From Amoebophrya sp. A120 (Eukaryota; Sar; Dinophyceae; Syndiniales; Amoebophryaceae), in the NCBI GenBank assembly GCA_905178155.1, contig CAJINV010000005.1:4775394-4839393 (forward strand): 64,000 nt of DNA. The letters run 5' to 3'. Made by a program: the position numbers and the translations under genes. The notes under the pieces are model-generated. The model did not search any database and was not told the DNA's origin. It saw nothing but the letters and a program-made list of their open reading frames with translations. Positions 1 through 11,218 of the stretch are shown in pieces (the first letter of the stretch is position 1; each line of letters begins with the position of its first letter).

Positions 1-3000
1 TCTCATCGACGGAAAAATTTCTGGCTTTATTGAGTACTACTTCACTTGACGCGCCAGGAGCTCGTGCACCTCCGTGATCGACGAATTTTATATCCGTCTG
101 ATTATCATACACCCATGTTGATTCAGAGATGGCTATACCTGCTCCACCAGCTCCGAGAACTTGAGAACTACGGTGGTCGTTGTTTCCTTCATGCTCCTGC
201 GCGGAGGTCTTTGTCGACTTTGTCTTGCTAGAAGAGGAAGAGGAGGAGGATGCAGACGCTTTCGTCTTTCCACGACCGCCCGCTGCACTCCCTAAGTTCA
301 TCTCTTCCAGAAGTTTCTCCAATTTCGCCTCATCGTCCCCTTCTTTCCCGGTGGTCAAAAACTCGAAGGTGCTAAGGTTAAGGGCTTCTAACGTCCGGAA
401 CTGCCGTGTGACATCACGGTCATAGTTCTCCAGCAAATCCAGATGATCCATATCATCTTCCGGGTCCGGTTGTTGTGCTTCACCTTTTGATAATTTCAAC
501 ATTTTGATTTTGCAAATGCACAACACAAATAAGCCTACAATTCTGTCTTGCAGCAATCGGCATGAAGCATACGTGTTCTTTGTCAAGCCAAAATCCTATA
601 CCATCAATTGTTTATTGTCATGCCAAAATCCTATAGTACCATCTTCGCCGCCGACCACCAGCACTACTCGCCTTCCTTGGTTCGTTTTCACCGGGAAATC
701 GAACCCGCTTTTTGGCAAGTCGATCATCACCGCTTGAGAGCCCATCCGGCCTTGCCGCAGACTCGGACCAGGGATGGCTGTTTTTGGTTGTATGTAAGGC
801 TTTTTTTGTCTTTGTCATGCTGAATGACAAAAAAGAAAAACTCTTGGTCTAGAAGGTGAGAAGTCAAGCATGTTCTATGTTCTTGCTCCTCAACAACACA
901 GACAACTTTGTTCAGCAAATTAAACTCAATACTTTTCTTCGGAGTCCACTCTCTTTCCTGCTGGGAACCTCCAGAGTGGTCTCCATTTCCTCTATTTCCC
1001 GATCCTGTCCCATCATTCGTTCCCGCTAGCCGGTCCAAAAACACGCGTATCCCGTCCCCACGCTGGTGCCCAGGTGCGTCGTTTCCCCTCCCACGACGCG
1101 GCTGGCGTTGGCGGTTTTCCTCGTCCATATCATCCGTGTCTCGCAACGTGTAGCCCCCCGTGTCCGACAGAATCCACCGCTCCAGCAACCTTTTGTCTAC
1201 CTCCTGCAGCGGGCTCTCGTTGTCGCTGTCGTGCGAGAGCAGCTCCCGCGCGTCCCGGTTTCTCAGCGGAGATGGGGGCGGTTCGGAGGAGAAAGAGCTG
1301 CTGCTGGAACAGCTGGGGCTCCTACTGCTGCAACTGTTGAATTCTTGCGAGGAATCATTTAACGAGGAGGCGGAGGAAGAAGCACTGGAAGTCGCGTTCG
1401 TCGTTGTGCCCTTCTGCAACAGAAACGAACGGGAGGCTCTAGTGTTCGTTCTGCTCGTCGTTCTAGTTCTACCGCTGGTGGATATGATTTTGGGGATAGG
1501 AAGCAAGCGATTCTTGCTTTTTTTGCCGGGACCTCCATCAACAGGAGCGGCGCTTGTGGTTGAAGAACAACCCCCGGGTGGTGCAATCCACGCCGAGGAT
1601 GAACTTGAGCTCGTCCCAAAGGTGCTGCTACTACTTGTTTCGTCCCTTCTTGTAGTGGTTCCAGGAAGATGTTGATCAGTATAGTGGTCTTGCTCGAGCG
1701 CAACGGAACAATCCATCGAAGCAGTCGCCGAAGCACTGCTCGCAGAAGAAGATGAAGAAGCGTCGTGTCTGTCCCTTGTAGAACCGCCCGGCCGGGCTTT
1801 TCGTGACTTCTGTGCTCCGCGATCGAAATTTTTACCGCTTGCGGCCCTTCTAGAAGCGGCGGAAGACTATCAAGTGTAAAAGTGTCTGGGTCTGGAAGAT
1901 TACTAGATTTGTCATGCATATTTTCCATGACCCATGATGTGTGTCTGTGATGCATGCCGTAGCATCACAGATTTTTAGAGCGCTTCCTCATACCTATTCC
2001 GCATGACAAATGCCATCCCCGCGGAGCACAAAGTCTACTCCTCTTACTGATCACGCAATACAAATCTTTTTCGCATCCAAAGACAGCATCACAAGTTTAG
2101 ATTCTTCCAGACCCAGACACTTTTACATTTGATAAAGACGAAGCCGTGACCATGTCCACATCGGAGTCCGAAGATGTGCTGAATATCACGTGGCTGTTGA
2201 TTTTCGGTACCTTTTTTCCTCCAATGCCTATTTGCTTCCTCTCCACTCCCCTACTCCCCCGTCTAGACATGGTACTTCTAGACGAAGCTGCAGTGTTTGT
2301 GTTTTCCTCCAGTTGTGGTAAGGGAAACGGGGGAGGGAAGAAGCGGGTGGTCGTAGTAGTCGTGTTGGACGAGGAGCGGCTCTGTGCCCGGTTTTGCTTG
2401 GCTTTTTGCTCTTTTTCCTGCAAATTAGCAGGAGGCAAAAACATTTCCTCATTCTCGAGTTCGTCATCCAGTTCAGAATCAACTTGCATGTGATCCGATG
2501 GTGCGTCTTCGCTTTTATCGCGGTGCTGGATGCCGCCGCGCCTCTGGTTTCGGCCGTAATTTCGGGTTATTTCAGCATCTTCCCGCTGTTCTTGGGCGTC
2601 ATGCTGCTGCTCCTGGTCCCGATCTCCATCGTGTGCATTCCATCTTCCTCCTATCACAAGCGCATTTGCATTACCTTCCTCGTTCGTCATCCTCGTCTCT
2701 GCCATACCCGCAGAAGATAAACCCGCACTGCTAGCCGATGAACCACTGGCACTGTTGCCGAAGACATGACTACCCACATCATCGTCGCAACAGCAAATCT
2801 CCTATCCTGTGCAAAAGTATCGTACTCGTACCAATCGCATTCATGCAGTACAAATTTCGTTCTCAAGTTAAATCCGCATTACAAATTTTCTTTCTCATGC
2901 TGAGGAAATTTGTCATGCGATTTATACTAGTACGGTGCTTTCGCATTTCATATCTCCTTGATCTTTTCTTCCACCTCGGTTACGATTTCCACACTGGCCA

Positions 3001-6000
3001 GACTCGGCGCTTATCAAATGCAAAAATGTCTGGATCTGGAAGATTCTGAGACTTGTCATGCACGGTTTGCATGGCCCATGATGTCTGTGACGCATGCCCT
3101 AGCATCACAGGTTTTTCGAGGGATTCTTGATACCTATTCCGCATGACAAATGCCCTCCCCGCGTAGCAAAAATCAGAATGCTTTTGCTGCTCATGCAACA
3201 CAATCTTTTTAGACATCCAAATGCAGCATCACAAGTTGCAGTCTTCCAGACCCACACATTTTTGCACTTGATAGCGCACCACCAAAAACAATGATCCGGT
3301 CATCTACGGTGCACACCGCGGCGGTTATCCTAGAGAAAAAAGCTGGCAGGGCATTTGTAATGCAAAAATAAATACACAGAAAAACAAAAACTTGTCATGG
3401 GCGGCCCCATAGCATGCTGCTTCGGATTTTTTTGTGTATTTATTTTTGCATTACAAATGCTGGCAGTAAGTATGACCTGGCAGCTTTTTTCTCTGGGATA
3501 GCGGTGGTTCTGGGCTCGCGGAGAGAGACGTCTAAATAGCTCCAGGTTAGCTGGTTGTTCACGTTGGAGTCTAACAACTGGTTGCCGTAGTTGATTTGAT
3601 TGTTCATCGGATTGTATGCATTTTTGCAACAAGAGTATCGCACAAGTACATAAGTAGACACTGCATCACAAATTTTTCGAAGAAGGAACCGAAATATTAA
3701 TATTTGTCATGCTCTATGTATTCGCGAACTGCTCCATGCACAGACACGCAAAAAGAGAAGCAAGCAACAACTAAGCAGTACGCCTCCTGTGCGCCTCCTG
3801 TGCGCCTCCTGTGCGCCTCCTGTGCGCCTCCTGTGCGCCTCCTGTGCGCCTCCTGTGCGCCTCCTGTGCGCCTCCTGTGCGCCTCCTGTGCGCCTCCTGT
3901 GCGCCTCCTGTGCGCCTCCTGTGCGCCTCCTGTGCGCCTCCTGTGCGCCTCCTGTGCGCCTCCTGTGCGCCTCCTGTGCGCCTCCTGTGCGCCTCCTGTG
4001 CGCCTCCTGTGCGCCTCCTGTGCGCCTCCTGTGCGCCTCCTGTGCGCCTCCTGTGCGCCTCCTGTGCGCCTCCTGTGCGCCTCCTGTGCGCCTCCTGTGC
4101 GCCTCCTGTGCGCCTCCTGTGCGCCTCCTGTGCGCCTCCTGTGCGCCTCCTGTGCGCCTCCTGTGCGCCTCCTGTGCGCCTCCTGTGCGCCTCCTGTGCG
4201 CCTCCTGTGCGCCTCCTGTGCGCCTCCTGTGCGCCTCCTGTGCGCCTCCTGTGCGCCTCCTGTGCGCCTCCTGTGCGCCTCCTGTGCGCCTCCTGTGCGC
4301 CTCCTGTGCGCCTCCTGTGCGCCTCCTGTGCGCCTCCTGTGCGCCTCCTGTGCGCCTCCTGTGCGCCTCCTGTGCGCCTCCTGTGCGCCTCCTGTGCGCC
4401 TCCTGTGCGCCTCCTGTGCGCCTCCTGTGCGCCTCCTGTGCGCCGCCTGTGCGCCGCCTGTGCGCCGCCTGTGCGCCGCCTGTGCGCCGCCTGTGCGCCG
4501 CCTGTGCGCCGCCTGTGCGCCGCCTGTGCGCCTCTTGTGGGCCTCTTGTGGGCCTCTTGCGCGCCTCTTGTGGGCCTCTTGCGCGCCTCTTGTGAACAAT
4601 CCCTTGTGCGGGCGAACAATAGGGGTGGCGCAGAATAGCCATGCTAAATACGGTCCTGCGAAAAATATCTCCTTGGCCAGGTAGACTTTGCAGCAGCCGA
4701 TGGTGGCCCGCCTCCTGATATTATCAGCTAGAAAGAAGGCTACGAGATTTGTCATGCATGGATATTCGTCGTATTACGAGTGCGATATTACTTTTGCAGA
4801 GGATAGATTCCCAGTGTGGACATTCATCATGTTGTGAGGATGCTGTCCACCACCTAAATGTTGGTTGAACCCTCCCGCTCTTGCAGGAGCTCCGAGGTTG
4901 TTGTGTTGTTGATACCCTGTCGACCCTCCGCCCCCACCACCATTCACCGATTCCATGGTCGGGAAGATCATTTCCGTGTCCAAAATTTCCATGGTCGTCA
5001 ACATTTCCGCCCGGCCGAAGACGTCGTCACACCCGCCAACCACGATGATGTACCGCCCGGAGACACAGGTCACCCGTCCCCCCGCCCGCCCGGTTTGCAA
5101 CTGCGGCGCCGGGTACCACTTGTCGACTATTGGGTCGTAAATTTCGCAGCTGCGGAGCACTTATGGTTTGCAAATATGTCCGGGTCGGGAAGGATCTTCC
5201 AAACTTGTCATGCTAAATGTGAATGAATCGTGCAAAAATCTCTACAATTTTTGCATGAAAGACACACAAAAGGTATATCCTATGGCACGCAAAAGACAAA
5301 CTTCTCATGCAGATTAGGTCCAAGTAGGCTCGTGAATGAAAATTTGTGATGCCCCTGGGTACAAGACTTTTGTTTTTTGGTCCGCGAGAAGATGCATGGC
5401 AAACTGCCAGACCCAGACATATTCGCATTTGATAGCGTTTCCATGAAATTTTCCTCCTCTGGGGCGTTGGGGTGAAGAGAGTATTGAGAGGAAAAATTCC
5501 CCCTCCCCATATTGAAAAGGTATGTTTCCGAAAATTTGCGTTGCTGATTTGAGGTCACAAATCACGTCTGTCTTGCAAGAAGACAAGGGCAGAAGCTTCC
5601 GTCCCATTATGGAAGCGATTTGTCATGCTGTTGGTCCTAAAGGCCAGCCGTTTGCAATGCTGAACGACTAGACTCAAACGCCCCTACCTAGCCTGGGGAT
5701 CTGGCCGATATGCCTCCCTGCAACACAAATCTGATTTGTGTACGTGAATCCAGCATCAGAAGTTTTGTTTTGATATGGGGAGGGGGGATTTTTCCTTTTG
5801 ATAGAGAGCAGCCGCCGACCACGTAGACAAAGTTGCGAGTGGAGGAAGATAAGTGTGATTGTCCTTGTCCTGTCCTTGGGGTTTGCGCATGACAAACTTG
5901 GGTACAACTTACGTCTGAATAATTGTGGTTGGAAGTAGTACTGTGGTAGAAAGATGAACTGCTTTCTCCCCCACCCGTCCCGCTGTTCGTCACCGTCACC

Positions 6001-8599
6001 GCTCCGTGGCCCCACCGTTTTCGGAGCAAATTCGCGCGAAGCGTCCACTGGTTTGAGAGTGGATTGTAGGATTCGCAGGTAGACAACAGCCCCTCGACAA
6101 TCCCCCTTTCGTCGTAGCCGCCGGTTACCAGGATTTCTTCGGTGGTGATTAAGTCGCCCGAGGAGGTGGTGCGTGTGCGCCGGAGGGACGGATTTAGACT
6201 GTTATGGTTTTCTTCGTGCAGTTGTCCGGAGGTGTAATTAACAGTCCGATTGGCATGGGACGAAATCGTCATGATGTCGCTCCAGTAGGCGGGCACGCGG
6301 CTGGCGGCGCAACCGGCACGTCGGTAGTGCATGTCGGGAAGCCACGTCTGTTGTGAGTAGAGGGTTGTTTTTAAATACACGTAGAAGTAGTCGTGCCTCG
6401 TTTCCTTTTTCGCATCAGAAACTCATCGCATTAGACCTGCAAAGTAAGTAACTTCTTTGCGGTTCTTTCCGCAGGACATCAAGTACTGACTCCTCATGAT
6501 GTTGTTGGTGTTGATTATTTCTGTGCCTGTCGTATGGGACCACAACAGGATGCGCAGAAATTGTAATCAGCCCCGGGGAAAGGAATCAACACAAAAGCTT
6601 GCTTCTGAGCAACACAAGTTGTTGATTTTTTTCCCAGGAGGGGTATCGAATTTCTGCGCCTCCTGCGACAACACCGCAGCAGAAGCGCAGAAATTGTAAT
6701 CAGCCCCGGGGAAAGGAATCAACACAAAAAGTCGCTTCTGAGCAATACAAGTTGTTTATTTCTTTCCCAGGAGCGGAGTCGGTATTTCTGCGCCTTCTAC
6801 TACAACAGCGCAGCAGACGCGCAGAAATTGTAATCAGCTCCGTGGAAAGGAATCAACACAAAAGCTTGCTTCTGAGCAACACAAGTTGTTGATTTCTTTC
6901 CCAGGAGCGGTCTCGAATTTCTGCGCCTTCTACTACAACAGCGCAGCAGAGGCGCAGAAATTGTAATCAGCTCCGTGGAAAGGAATCAACACAAAAGCTT
7001 GCTTCTAAGCAACACAAGTTGTTGATTTCTTTCCCAGGATCACTATCGAATTTCTGCGCCTCCTTCTACGGAAGGAAACAGTTGGCGCAGAGATTCGAAT
7101 TCGCTCGAGGAGATTACTCAATCAGCGCCGAAATTTTCTATATCCTTTCATTTTCGTCTCTCTGCAAATGTACCTCCAATCTTACGTATAACAAAACTAG
7201 AGCGTCATAAGTACCCACTTCCCGTGCCAAATGTCGAACATCTCTGCCGATTTCAGTGCCCCATCTTTCACATTCCGCCCACCGCACACGTATATCCTGA
7301 GCGAAAACGTCCCCACCCCAGAGCTGTCTTTGTCATGCAAATCTGCCTGCTTAAAATGCTCCTCATGCAGATACCCATGAGATGCGACATCTAGTCGTGT
7401 TTTGGAATTTGTGATGCTCGGGTGAGCATTATGTGCTAGATCTATGATGCTGCTTAAGTAGCCGAGCAGGATCACACCACAAGGCCAAATTTGTCATGCG
7501 AAACCGCCAGAGCTGGTTGATTTGTCTAGCAGATTTCCCATCTTGACTCTCGAAAGGGGACGTTTTTACATGTGATAACGTAGATCATCGAGTCGATCGG
7601 TTTCGTGAACTGGAGAAAAGAGGCGATGTGCATCCACAGCGGAGTTGGTAAATGTGGTAAGTTGTAAAAACCACTTGCGCAGCTCGTGCTGCTCGCGGTA
7701 CAAGCATTCATCGTGCTCAGGGCCATGGACGTAGTAGAGGTGTTAGTGCTTGTCCTCCCGTGATGAATAAAGCTGCCGGTCAAGTTTGTCTTGACCGAGC
7801 AAAAACTCGAACTTCTGCTAGATAAAGAAGTGGAACTGGAGGAGGAACCTGAAGCCGAGCTAAATCCCTGTCGTGGTGGTCCTGCAGCAGCATTTGAACT
7901 GGAAGAAGACGACGAAGACGAGCCAGCACCATTGGTACTACTACTACTGCACCCAGAAGTACTAGCTGTTGTGGCTTGATTCTGGTAAGAACAGGATCCG
8001 AACATGGAATGCAAGCTGTTGCTCTTGACCAAACTGTTCCTCGCATCCTCCTCCTTTGTCACGCGGTTTTCCTGGCACAGCAAGAGAAAAACCCCCTCCT
8101 TCGCGTATTCGTCGACCCAGATGGAGTCCTTTTCCACTTGATCATGGCGTTGTGGTTGATTCGCAACTTGTTCTTGACCCGGCGTTGCCTCCGCTCCGGC
8201 GGAGGTGGTGGGACCAGAGATTTGCATTTCTGACGACCCGCCCGCCATCCTGGGAGACGAAGCTGTGCTACTTCGTGGCGAGGTTGTGTTCGCCCTTCGT
8301 GGTCCTCTCTGCGGATGTTGTTGCTCTAATGTAATTTCTGGTGCTGCTGTTGGCCGGTTCGGTGGAAAGATGAGATGAACGCCCTCGTAGCTGTCCTCGA
8401 CGCCGGCGAAACTTGTAAAACTGCCAGGCGTGCTTGTGTTCAAAAGGTATTGTTCCGGACGAACTTGGAAACTGTCGCAAAGCAAGTGCGACAACTTCTC
8501 TTCACAGCAGTAGTCTCTTGTGCGACCACCACTAGCCGAGGCCGCGCTTGTTGTGGCAAGCGGAGGTTGACCAAAAGGCAAAGAACCTGTTCTAAGCAT
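1..8599 (-). CDS. Kelch-repeat protein with F-box-like N-terminus (3' end outside window)
   Basis: Multi-exon gene, start ATG at 8599. Exons (approximate): 8599-7578, 7292-7215, 6404-5804, 5481-5434, 5158-4806, 3613-3501, 3325-3274, 3010-2952, 2802-2136, 1868-933, 777-640, 483-<1. After a Ser/Gly-rich N-terminal stretch comes LPTPLWMHIASFL, which resembles an F-box, then kelch blades: IYVCGGRNVKDGALKSAEMF, LVTGGYDERGIVEGLLSTCE, FVYVVGGCS, IIVVGGCDDVFGRAEM, RIIVFGGAPSLASVEI and VVLVVGGEDG. Each has the paired Gly and several the following Tyr/Trp spacing of kelch propellers. Eight introners and three GT-AG introns (6405-7214, 778-932, 484-639) interrupt it; joining across each keeps the frame open. 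Family knowledge: F-box/kelch proteins are often substrate receptors of SCF ubiquitin ligases; that role is inferred. The F-box call is weak, the kelch call strong. The C-terminal part (below 2800) is low complexity and acidic. Confidence 0.75.
484..639 (-). other. GT-AG intron of the kelch gene
   Basis: On the minus strand the intron starts GTACTATAG after GAAGATG and ends TTATCAAAAG. Joining gives VVGGEDG followed by EAQQPDPEDD without a stop. It contains two near-identical copies of a short motif, CCAAAATCCTATA (plus strand), 29 bp apart; the same motif recurs in an intron near 49670. Confidence 0.6.
778..932 (-). other. GT-AG intron of the kelch gene
   Basis: Minus strand GTATTG...AAACAG. 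Joining yields WTPKK then TIPGPSLRQGRMGS in frame. Reading through instead gives a low-quality tail that stops at 727, which argues for the intron. It holds a small hairpin around TTTGTCATTCAGCATGACAAA. Confidence 0.6.
1868..2134 (-). mobile_element. Introner, family F1
   Basis: Terminal inverted repeats of about 30 bp with core TGTCTGGGTCTGGAAGA and its complement. Target duplication AAGAC (plus strand) on both sides. Removal with one target copy joins the kelch exons as ...TASSSAASRR... in frame. Confidence 0.9.
2803..2951 (-). mobile_element. Introner, family F2
   Basis: Ends TATCCTGTGCAAAAGTATCG and a diverged complement; target duplication ATCTCC on both sides. Removal gives EKIKEICCCDDD in frame in the kelch gene. 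Confidence 0.88.
3011..3273 (-). mobile_element. Introner, family F1
   Basis: F1 terminal repeats (one base off consensus on each side) and target duplication GCGC. Removal restores VFGGAPSLASVEI, a kelch blade, across the site. Confidence 0.9.
3326..3500 (-). mobile_element. Introner with very long hairpin arms, single copy
   Basis: Target duplication GCGGT. Arms begin TATCC...AGAGAAAAAAGCTG and its complement; further in, 28 bp around GCATTTGTAATGCAAAAATA are perfectly inverted. One arm carries an extra ~18 bp. Removal gives RTTAAVCTVDDRIIVFGG in frame in the kelch gene. Confidence 0.85.
3614..4805 (-). mobile_element. Expanded introner of family F2, reverse orientation, carrying a minisatellite
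   Basis: Target duplication GATT. The ends are a diverged F2 pair: TATGCATTTTTGCAAC...GTATCGCAC on the left and the matching GCGATATTACTTTTGCAGAG on the right. Nearly all of its 1.2 kb is the 11-bp array at 3780-4600. Removal joins NVHTGN to PMNNQINYGN in the kelch gene. Confidence 0.8.
3780..4600. repeat. 11-bp minisatellite, about 74 units
   Basis: Unit GCGCCTCCTGT, near perfect for about 60 copies (3783-4440), then GCGCCGCCTGT about 8 times, then variants with CTCTTGT and GGGCCTCTTGT. Because 11 is not a multiple of three, several frames on both strands stay open and spell an 11-residue repeat (for example RRTGGAQEAHR). These ORFs are a by-product of the repeat, not evidence of a gene: the array sits inside an introner. 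Confidence 0.95.
5159..5433 (-). mobile_element. Introner, family F1 (older copy)
   Basis: Left end TGCAAATATGTCCGGGTCGG is diverged from the F1 consensus, right end CCAGACCCAGACATAT is good. Target copy about AGC. Removal gives NFMETLRSCEIYDP in frame, a kelch junction. Confidence 0.8.
5482..5803 (-). mobile_element. Introner, family F4
   Basis: Ends TATTGAGAGGAAAAATTCCC and the complement of TATCAAAAGGAAAAATCCCC. Target duplication GAGAG. Removal gives VVGGCSLHPNAPEEENF in frame. Confidence 0.85.
6405..7214 (-). other. GT-AG intron with tandem repeat
   Basis: Minus strand GTACTTATG...GAAAAAG. Joining gives IWHGKW then ETRHDYFYVYLKTT, extending a kelch blade. Most of the intron is the 133-bp tandem repeat listed separately. 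Confidence 0.65.
6552..7090. repeat. Tandem repeat, period about 133 bp, four copies
   Basis: GCGCAGAAATTGTAATCAG begins units at 6552, 6685, 6819 and 6952, and a broken fifth starts near 7085. Each unit is internally inverted: GGAAAGGAATCAACA near the start faces TGTTGATTTCTTTCCCAGG, and GCGCAGAAAT faces AATTTCTGCGC. The array therefore forms four consecutive hairpins. Confidence 0.9.
7293..7577 (-). mobile_element. Introner, family F3
   Basis: Ends TATCCTGAGCGAAAACGTCC and a partly diverged complement. Target duplication ACGTA. Removal joins DSMIYV to CGGRNVKDG, completing a kelch blade. Confidence 0.88.
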
Positions 8600-9401
8600 G
8601 GTTGGTTTTTGTGATGATGTGATGACAATTTTGTTGCAAAAATTCAAAACAAACAAGACAATTTTGGTCGACGAAATAGAAAACTGTCGCGACCACTGGA
8701 TTTCTTTTCCCTCCGCTCAAAGCGCTCGTCTGACGCAAAGGACTAAAGCCTCGACGAAGAGATGTTAAGCTTCCTAGTCAACATTCGCTGCACTTCACTT
8801 CGCTAGGTCAGGTTTTGTGCTCGTTCTTTCTCAGGTCTCAGATCAACAACATTTTTCAGACGAAACAACACATAGGCGAAAGATAAAGATAAGCCAGCTG
8901 CACAAAAAAAGGCTTCACGCTGCGACGATGTTTCTTTTGGTTTCCTGTGACACTAAAATGGAAATCGTGGTATCATGTGTGGTGCATCTAATACACGGAA
9001 CGAATACAAGACTTTAACGCCAACACTGCAAAAACACCCAAGAACGCAAGATAAGTACGCAACCGAAACAATGCAAAAGTGGACACACACTTTGATATTC
9101 AGTGGCTGTTTTCATACAAAATACGCTTCGTCTTCGGTGAACCGAGCCAGGAAACTAAATTATGGGAGTGACGCTTCACCGCAAGAAGGTTTTACCGTGA
9201 GACGGAACTGAAGGTTGATAGAACACGACATTTCGGAGGAAGTACCTGCATCGTAAGCGGCCCTTCAATAGAAACTCCAGAAGGTGGGCGCCCCAGAATA
9301 AAAACACATGCCGATTGTGGTTTATGGTCGCGTTCAAAAAATCTTTGGAAAACGAAAACTTCATTTCATTGAGAGCAAAGCGTCATAATCGTTTTTCTCA
9401 T
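8600..9401. other. Intergenic, no gene seen
   Basis: Between the kelch gene start (8599) and the 3' end of the small acidic gene. Moderate base composition, only short ORFs with no protein-like pattern, no repeats noticed. It should hold the upstream region of the kelch gene; I see no recognisable promoter motif. Confidence 0.5.
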
Positions 9402-9977
9402 CTACTTCTTCGGCGCCGGCGCCGGTCCTACCGCAGGAGCTTGTGCCCCCTCCGCTTCCTTCTCGGCCACCAACTTTTTCTTTTCTTCCATTCTGTCCAT
9501 CATGTAGCCCTTTACGTGTTTCAGCAACGTCGTGTTATCCATAAGACTTTCGTCCTCACACCACGTTTTTTCCTCTTCAAACCCGTCAAAATCCTCGTCA
9601 TTCAATCCGATGTTCAAGGAGTCCAGATGCTGTTTCCTCAACTCCAACCAGTCCAACTGGACAAATCGCGGGTATTCGATCGTGATCTTCTTACACTTTT
9701 TCTCCTCCTCATTCAAATCGAACTCAAATTTCGTGTTTTTGTTCACAACCGAGGATGAGTTATTGCCTTGCTTGTCGTCAGAAGAAGGTGCATTATCGCC
9801 GTTGTCGTTGTTTTCATCTCCTTCCACTTGCATCTTGTCGTCTGAAGAACTGGAGGATTTGTTGTTGGGTTTCAAAACGATCTTCGGCTGCTGGTCCTTC
9901 TTCTTCGGACTGCTGGAATTACCTGTTTTTGGCTTCGCCGGGGGGAGAAGCAGGGCTTTGGAGGAGGAAGAGGACAT
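9402..9977 (-). CDS. Small acidic protein, function unknown
   Basis: Single-exon ORF of 191 residues. The N-terminal half is Ser/Lys-rich low complexity (MSSSSSKALLLPPAKPKTG, then SSSSSDDKMQVEGDENND). The C-terminal half is more ordered and protein-like: TKFEFDLNEEEKKCKKITIE, FVQLDWLELRKQHLDSLNIG, then DFDGFEEEKTWCEDESLMDN and a Lys-rich helix LLKHVKGYMMDRMEEKKKLV. It ends in an Ala/Pro tail (APAVGPAPAPKK). I do not recognise the family. No signal peptide or membrane segment. It is the only gene here with no intron. The good reading quality over the C-terminal half and its place in the minus-strand array support a real gene. Confidence 0.65.
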   Translation of the reverse strand: MSSSSSKALLLPPAKPKTGNSSSPKKKDQQPKIVLKPNNKSSSSSDDKMQVEGDENNDNGDNAPSSDDKQGNNSSSVVNKNTKFEFDLNEEEKKCKKITIEYPRFVQLDWLELRKQHLDSLNIGLNDEDFDGFEEEKTWCEDESLMDNTTLLKHVKGYMMDRMEEKKKLVAEKEAEGAQAPAVGPAPAPKK

Positions 9978-11218
9978 TTTTTTAGGCGGTGTTGGTTTTG
10001 GTTTTTTGGGTCGTGGGAGTAGTTACTACAAGAAAACTAAAGCAGAGCAGAAAAACTAGTGGTTCTCGGAACTTCTTTCTACATCAAGCCTCTTATCTAC
10101 TACGCAAGGACCAATAGTGGTTGACTGTGATAAAAGTGAAACTAGATACGTGCGGTCGCTTGATGTCAAATGTTGTTCTTCAAGCCGTAAATCTAAATTC
10201 ATATCGCGCCGGCCTCGTTGTGGTCTGATGCTTCTACGGTGCGAAGATTACATTCAAATTCTGTGAGAATATTCGTAGGATACCTAGACAAATTACCAAT
10301 GCTAACATCAGTGTCATGATCTGCTTCTGCAGTGCGTAACAAGGCGGATCGCGATTTTTAATTGCCTTCGCTTAAAGTAGATGATCTTCAGGGTTCCTGA
10401 TGCAGTCTATCGAAGCCACAAGGCTCGTGCCTTGTTACGTAAGAACAGAATCATGGTAGATTTACGCCAGTAGATGTAGAGCTCAGTAGGTTTGGTATTT
10501 CTCGGCGCAGCTGTCACCAGTTGCAGCAGTGCGCTTGTGAATTTTTTCGGATCGAAATCTAGTACAAGTTGTGTGAAGATCTAACTCAATTCACCCTGCG
10601 TATATATCGTTGAAAAGTCTTTTTGTCGTGCCAACAAACAATAACTTGTTTTTCTACTAATCTAAAAAACATCTTCCCCAAATCAAGCATAAAAAACGTA
10701 CGCATAGCGGCCGCAGCACGCGCACGCTAATATTAGCTCGCACTACACTTTACTTTTGCGTCACTTCCTCAGTGTTACTTTAGCGAAAAAAAACTCAGAA
10801 AGACCTACAAAATTATGCAATAGAAATTGTATCTATATCAGAGCGGAAGAAACAAAAAGCCAAAATGTGATCTGTTTATGCGGTTTAGACAAACAACGAA
10901 TCGCGCGCACGACGCGCTTCTTGAAAAAGTAAAAAAACTTTTGCGGAGAATGATTGAAAATTGTTCAAAAAAATACGGGTACGATTTCCTCCTTGTGAAA
11001 ACAAGTTTAACGTTAAAGAATTTTTGCTTTGTACATTTTAGTAAGTAGATTAAGTCAGATTTTTCAACTTGCCGAGAGGAATAAAAGCTGGCAAACACAG
11101 AGGCTTTATCGGCACACAGAAGTAGAATGAGCGGCTCTGCTTCAGAATGCGCTGAAGCAGATGAAGTACTAAACGGACTGCAATCTTTTCATACCCCCTC
11201 TACCACCTCACCGCTACT
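9978..11218. other. Intergenic, no gene seen
   Basis: About 1.2 kb, richer in A+T than its surroundings toward the right. The short ORFs near 10830-11100 overlap on both strands and have no recognisable motif. No introner ends found. Confidence 0.5.

Noticed and set aside
727-932. C-terminal tail of the kelch ORF ending at 727
   Set aside because: Poor protein quality and a hairpin inside; a GT-AG intron (778-932) gives a better join that continues the gene.
3697-4755. Long ORFs of up to 352 codons on both strands
   Set aside because: They are the 11-bp minisatellite read in all frames; the array lies inside an introner of the kelch gene.
6552-7090. CRISPR-like regular repeats
   Set aside because: Units are contiguous 133-bp tandem copies with no unique spacers; the same holds for the arrays at 19180 and 55295, and the genome is eukaryotic.
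10827-11098. Overlapping ORFs on both strands in the gap before the transporter gene
   Set aside because: Short, A+T driven, no motif, no paralogue in the window.
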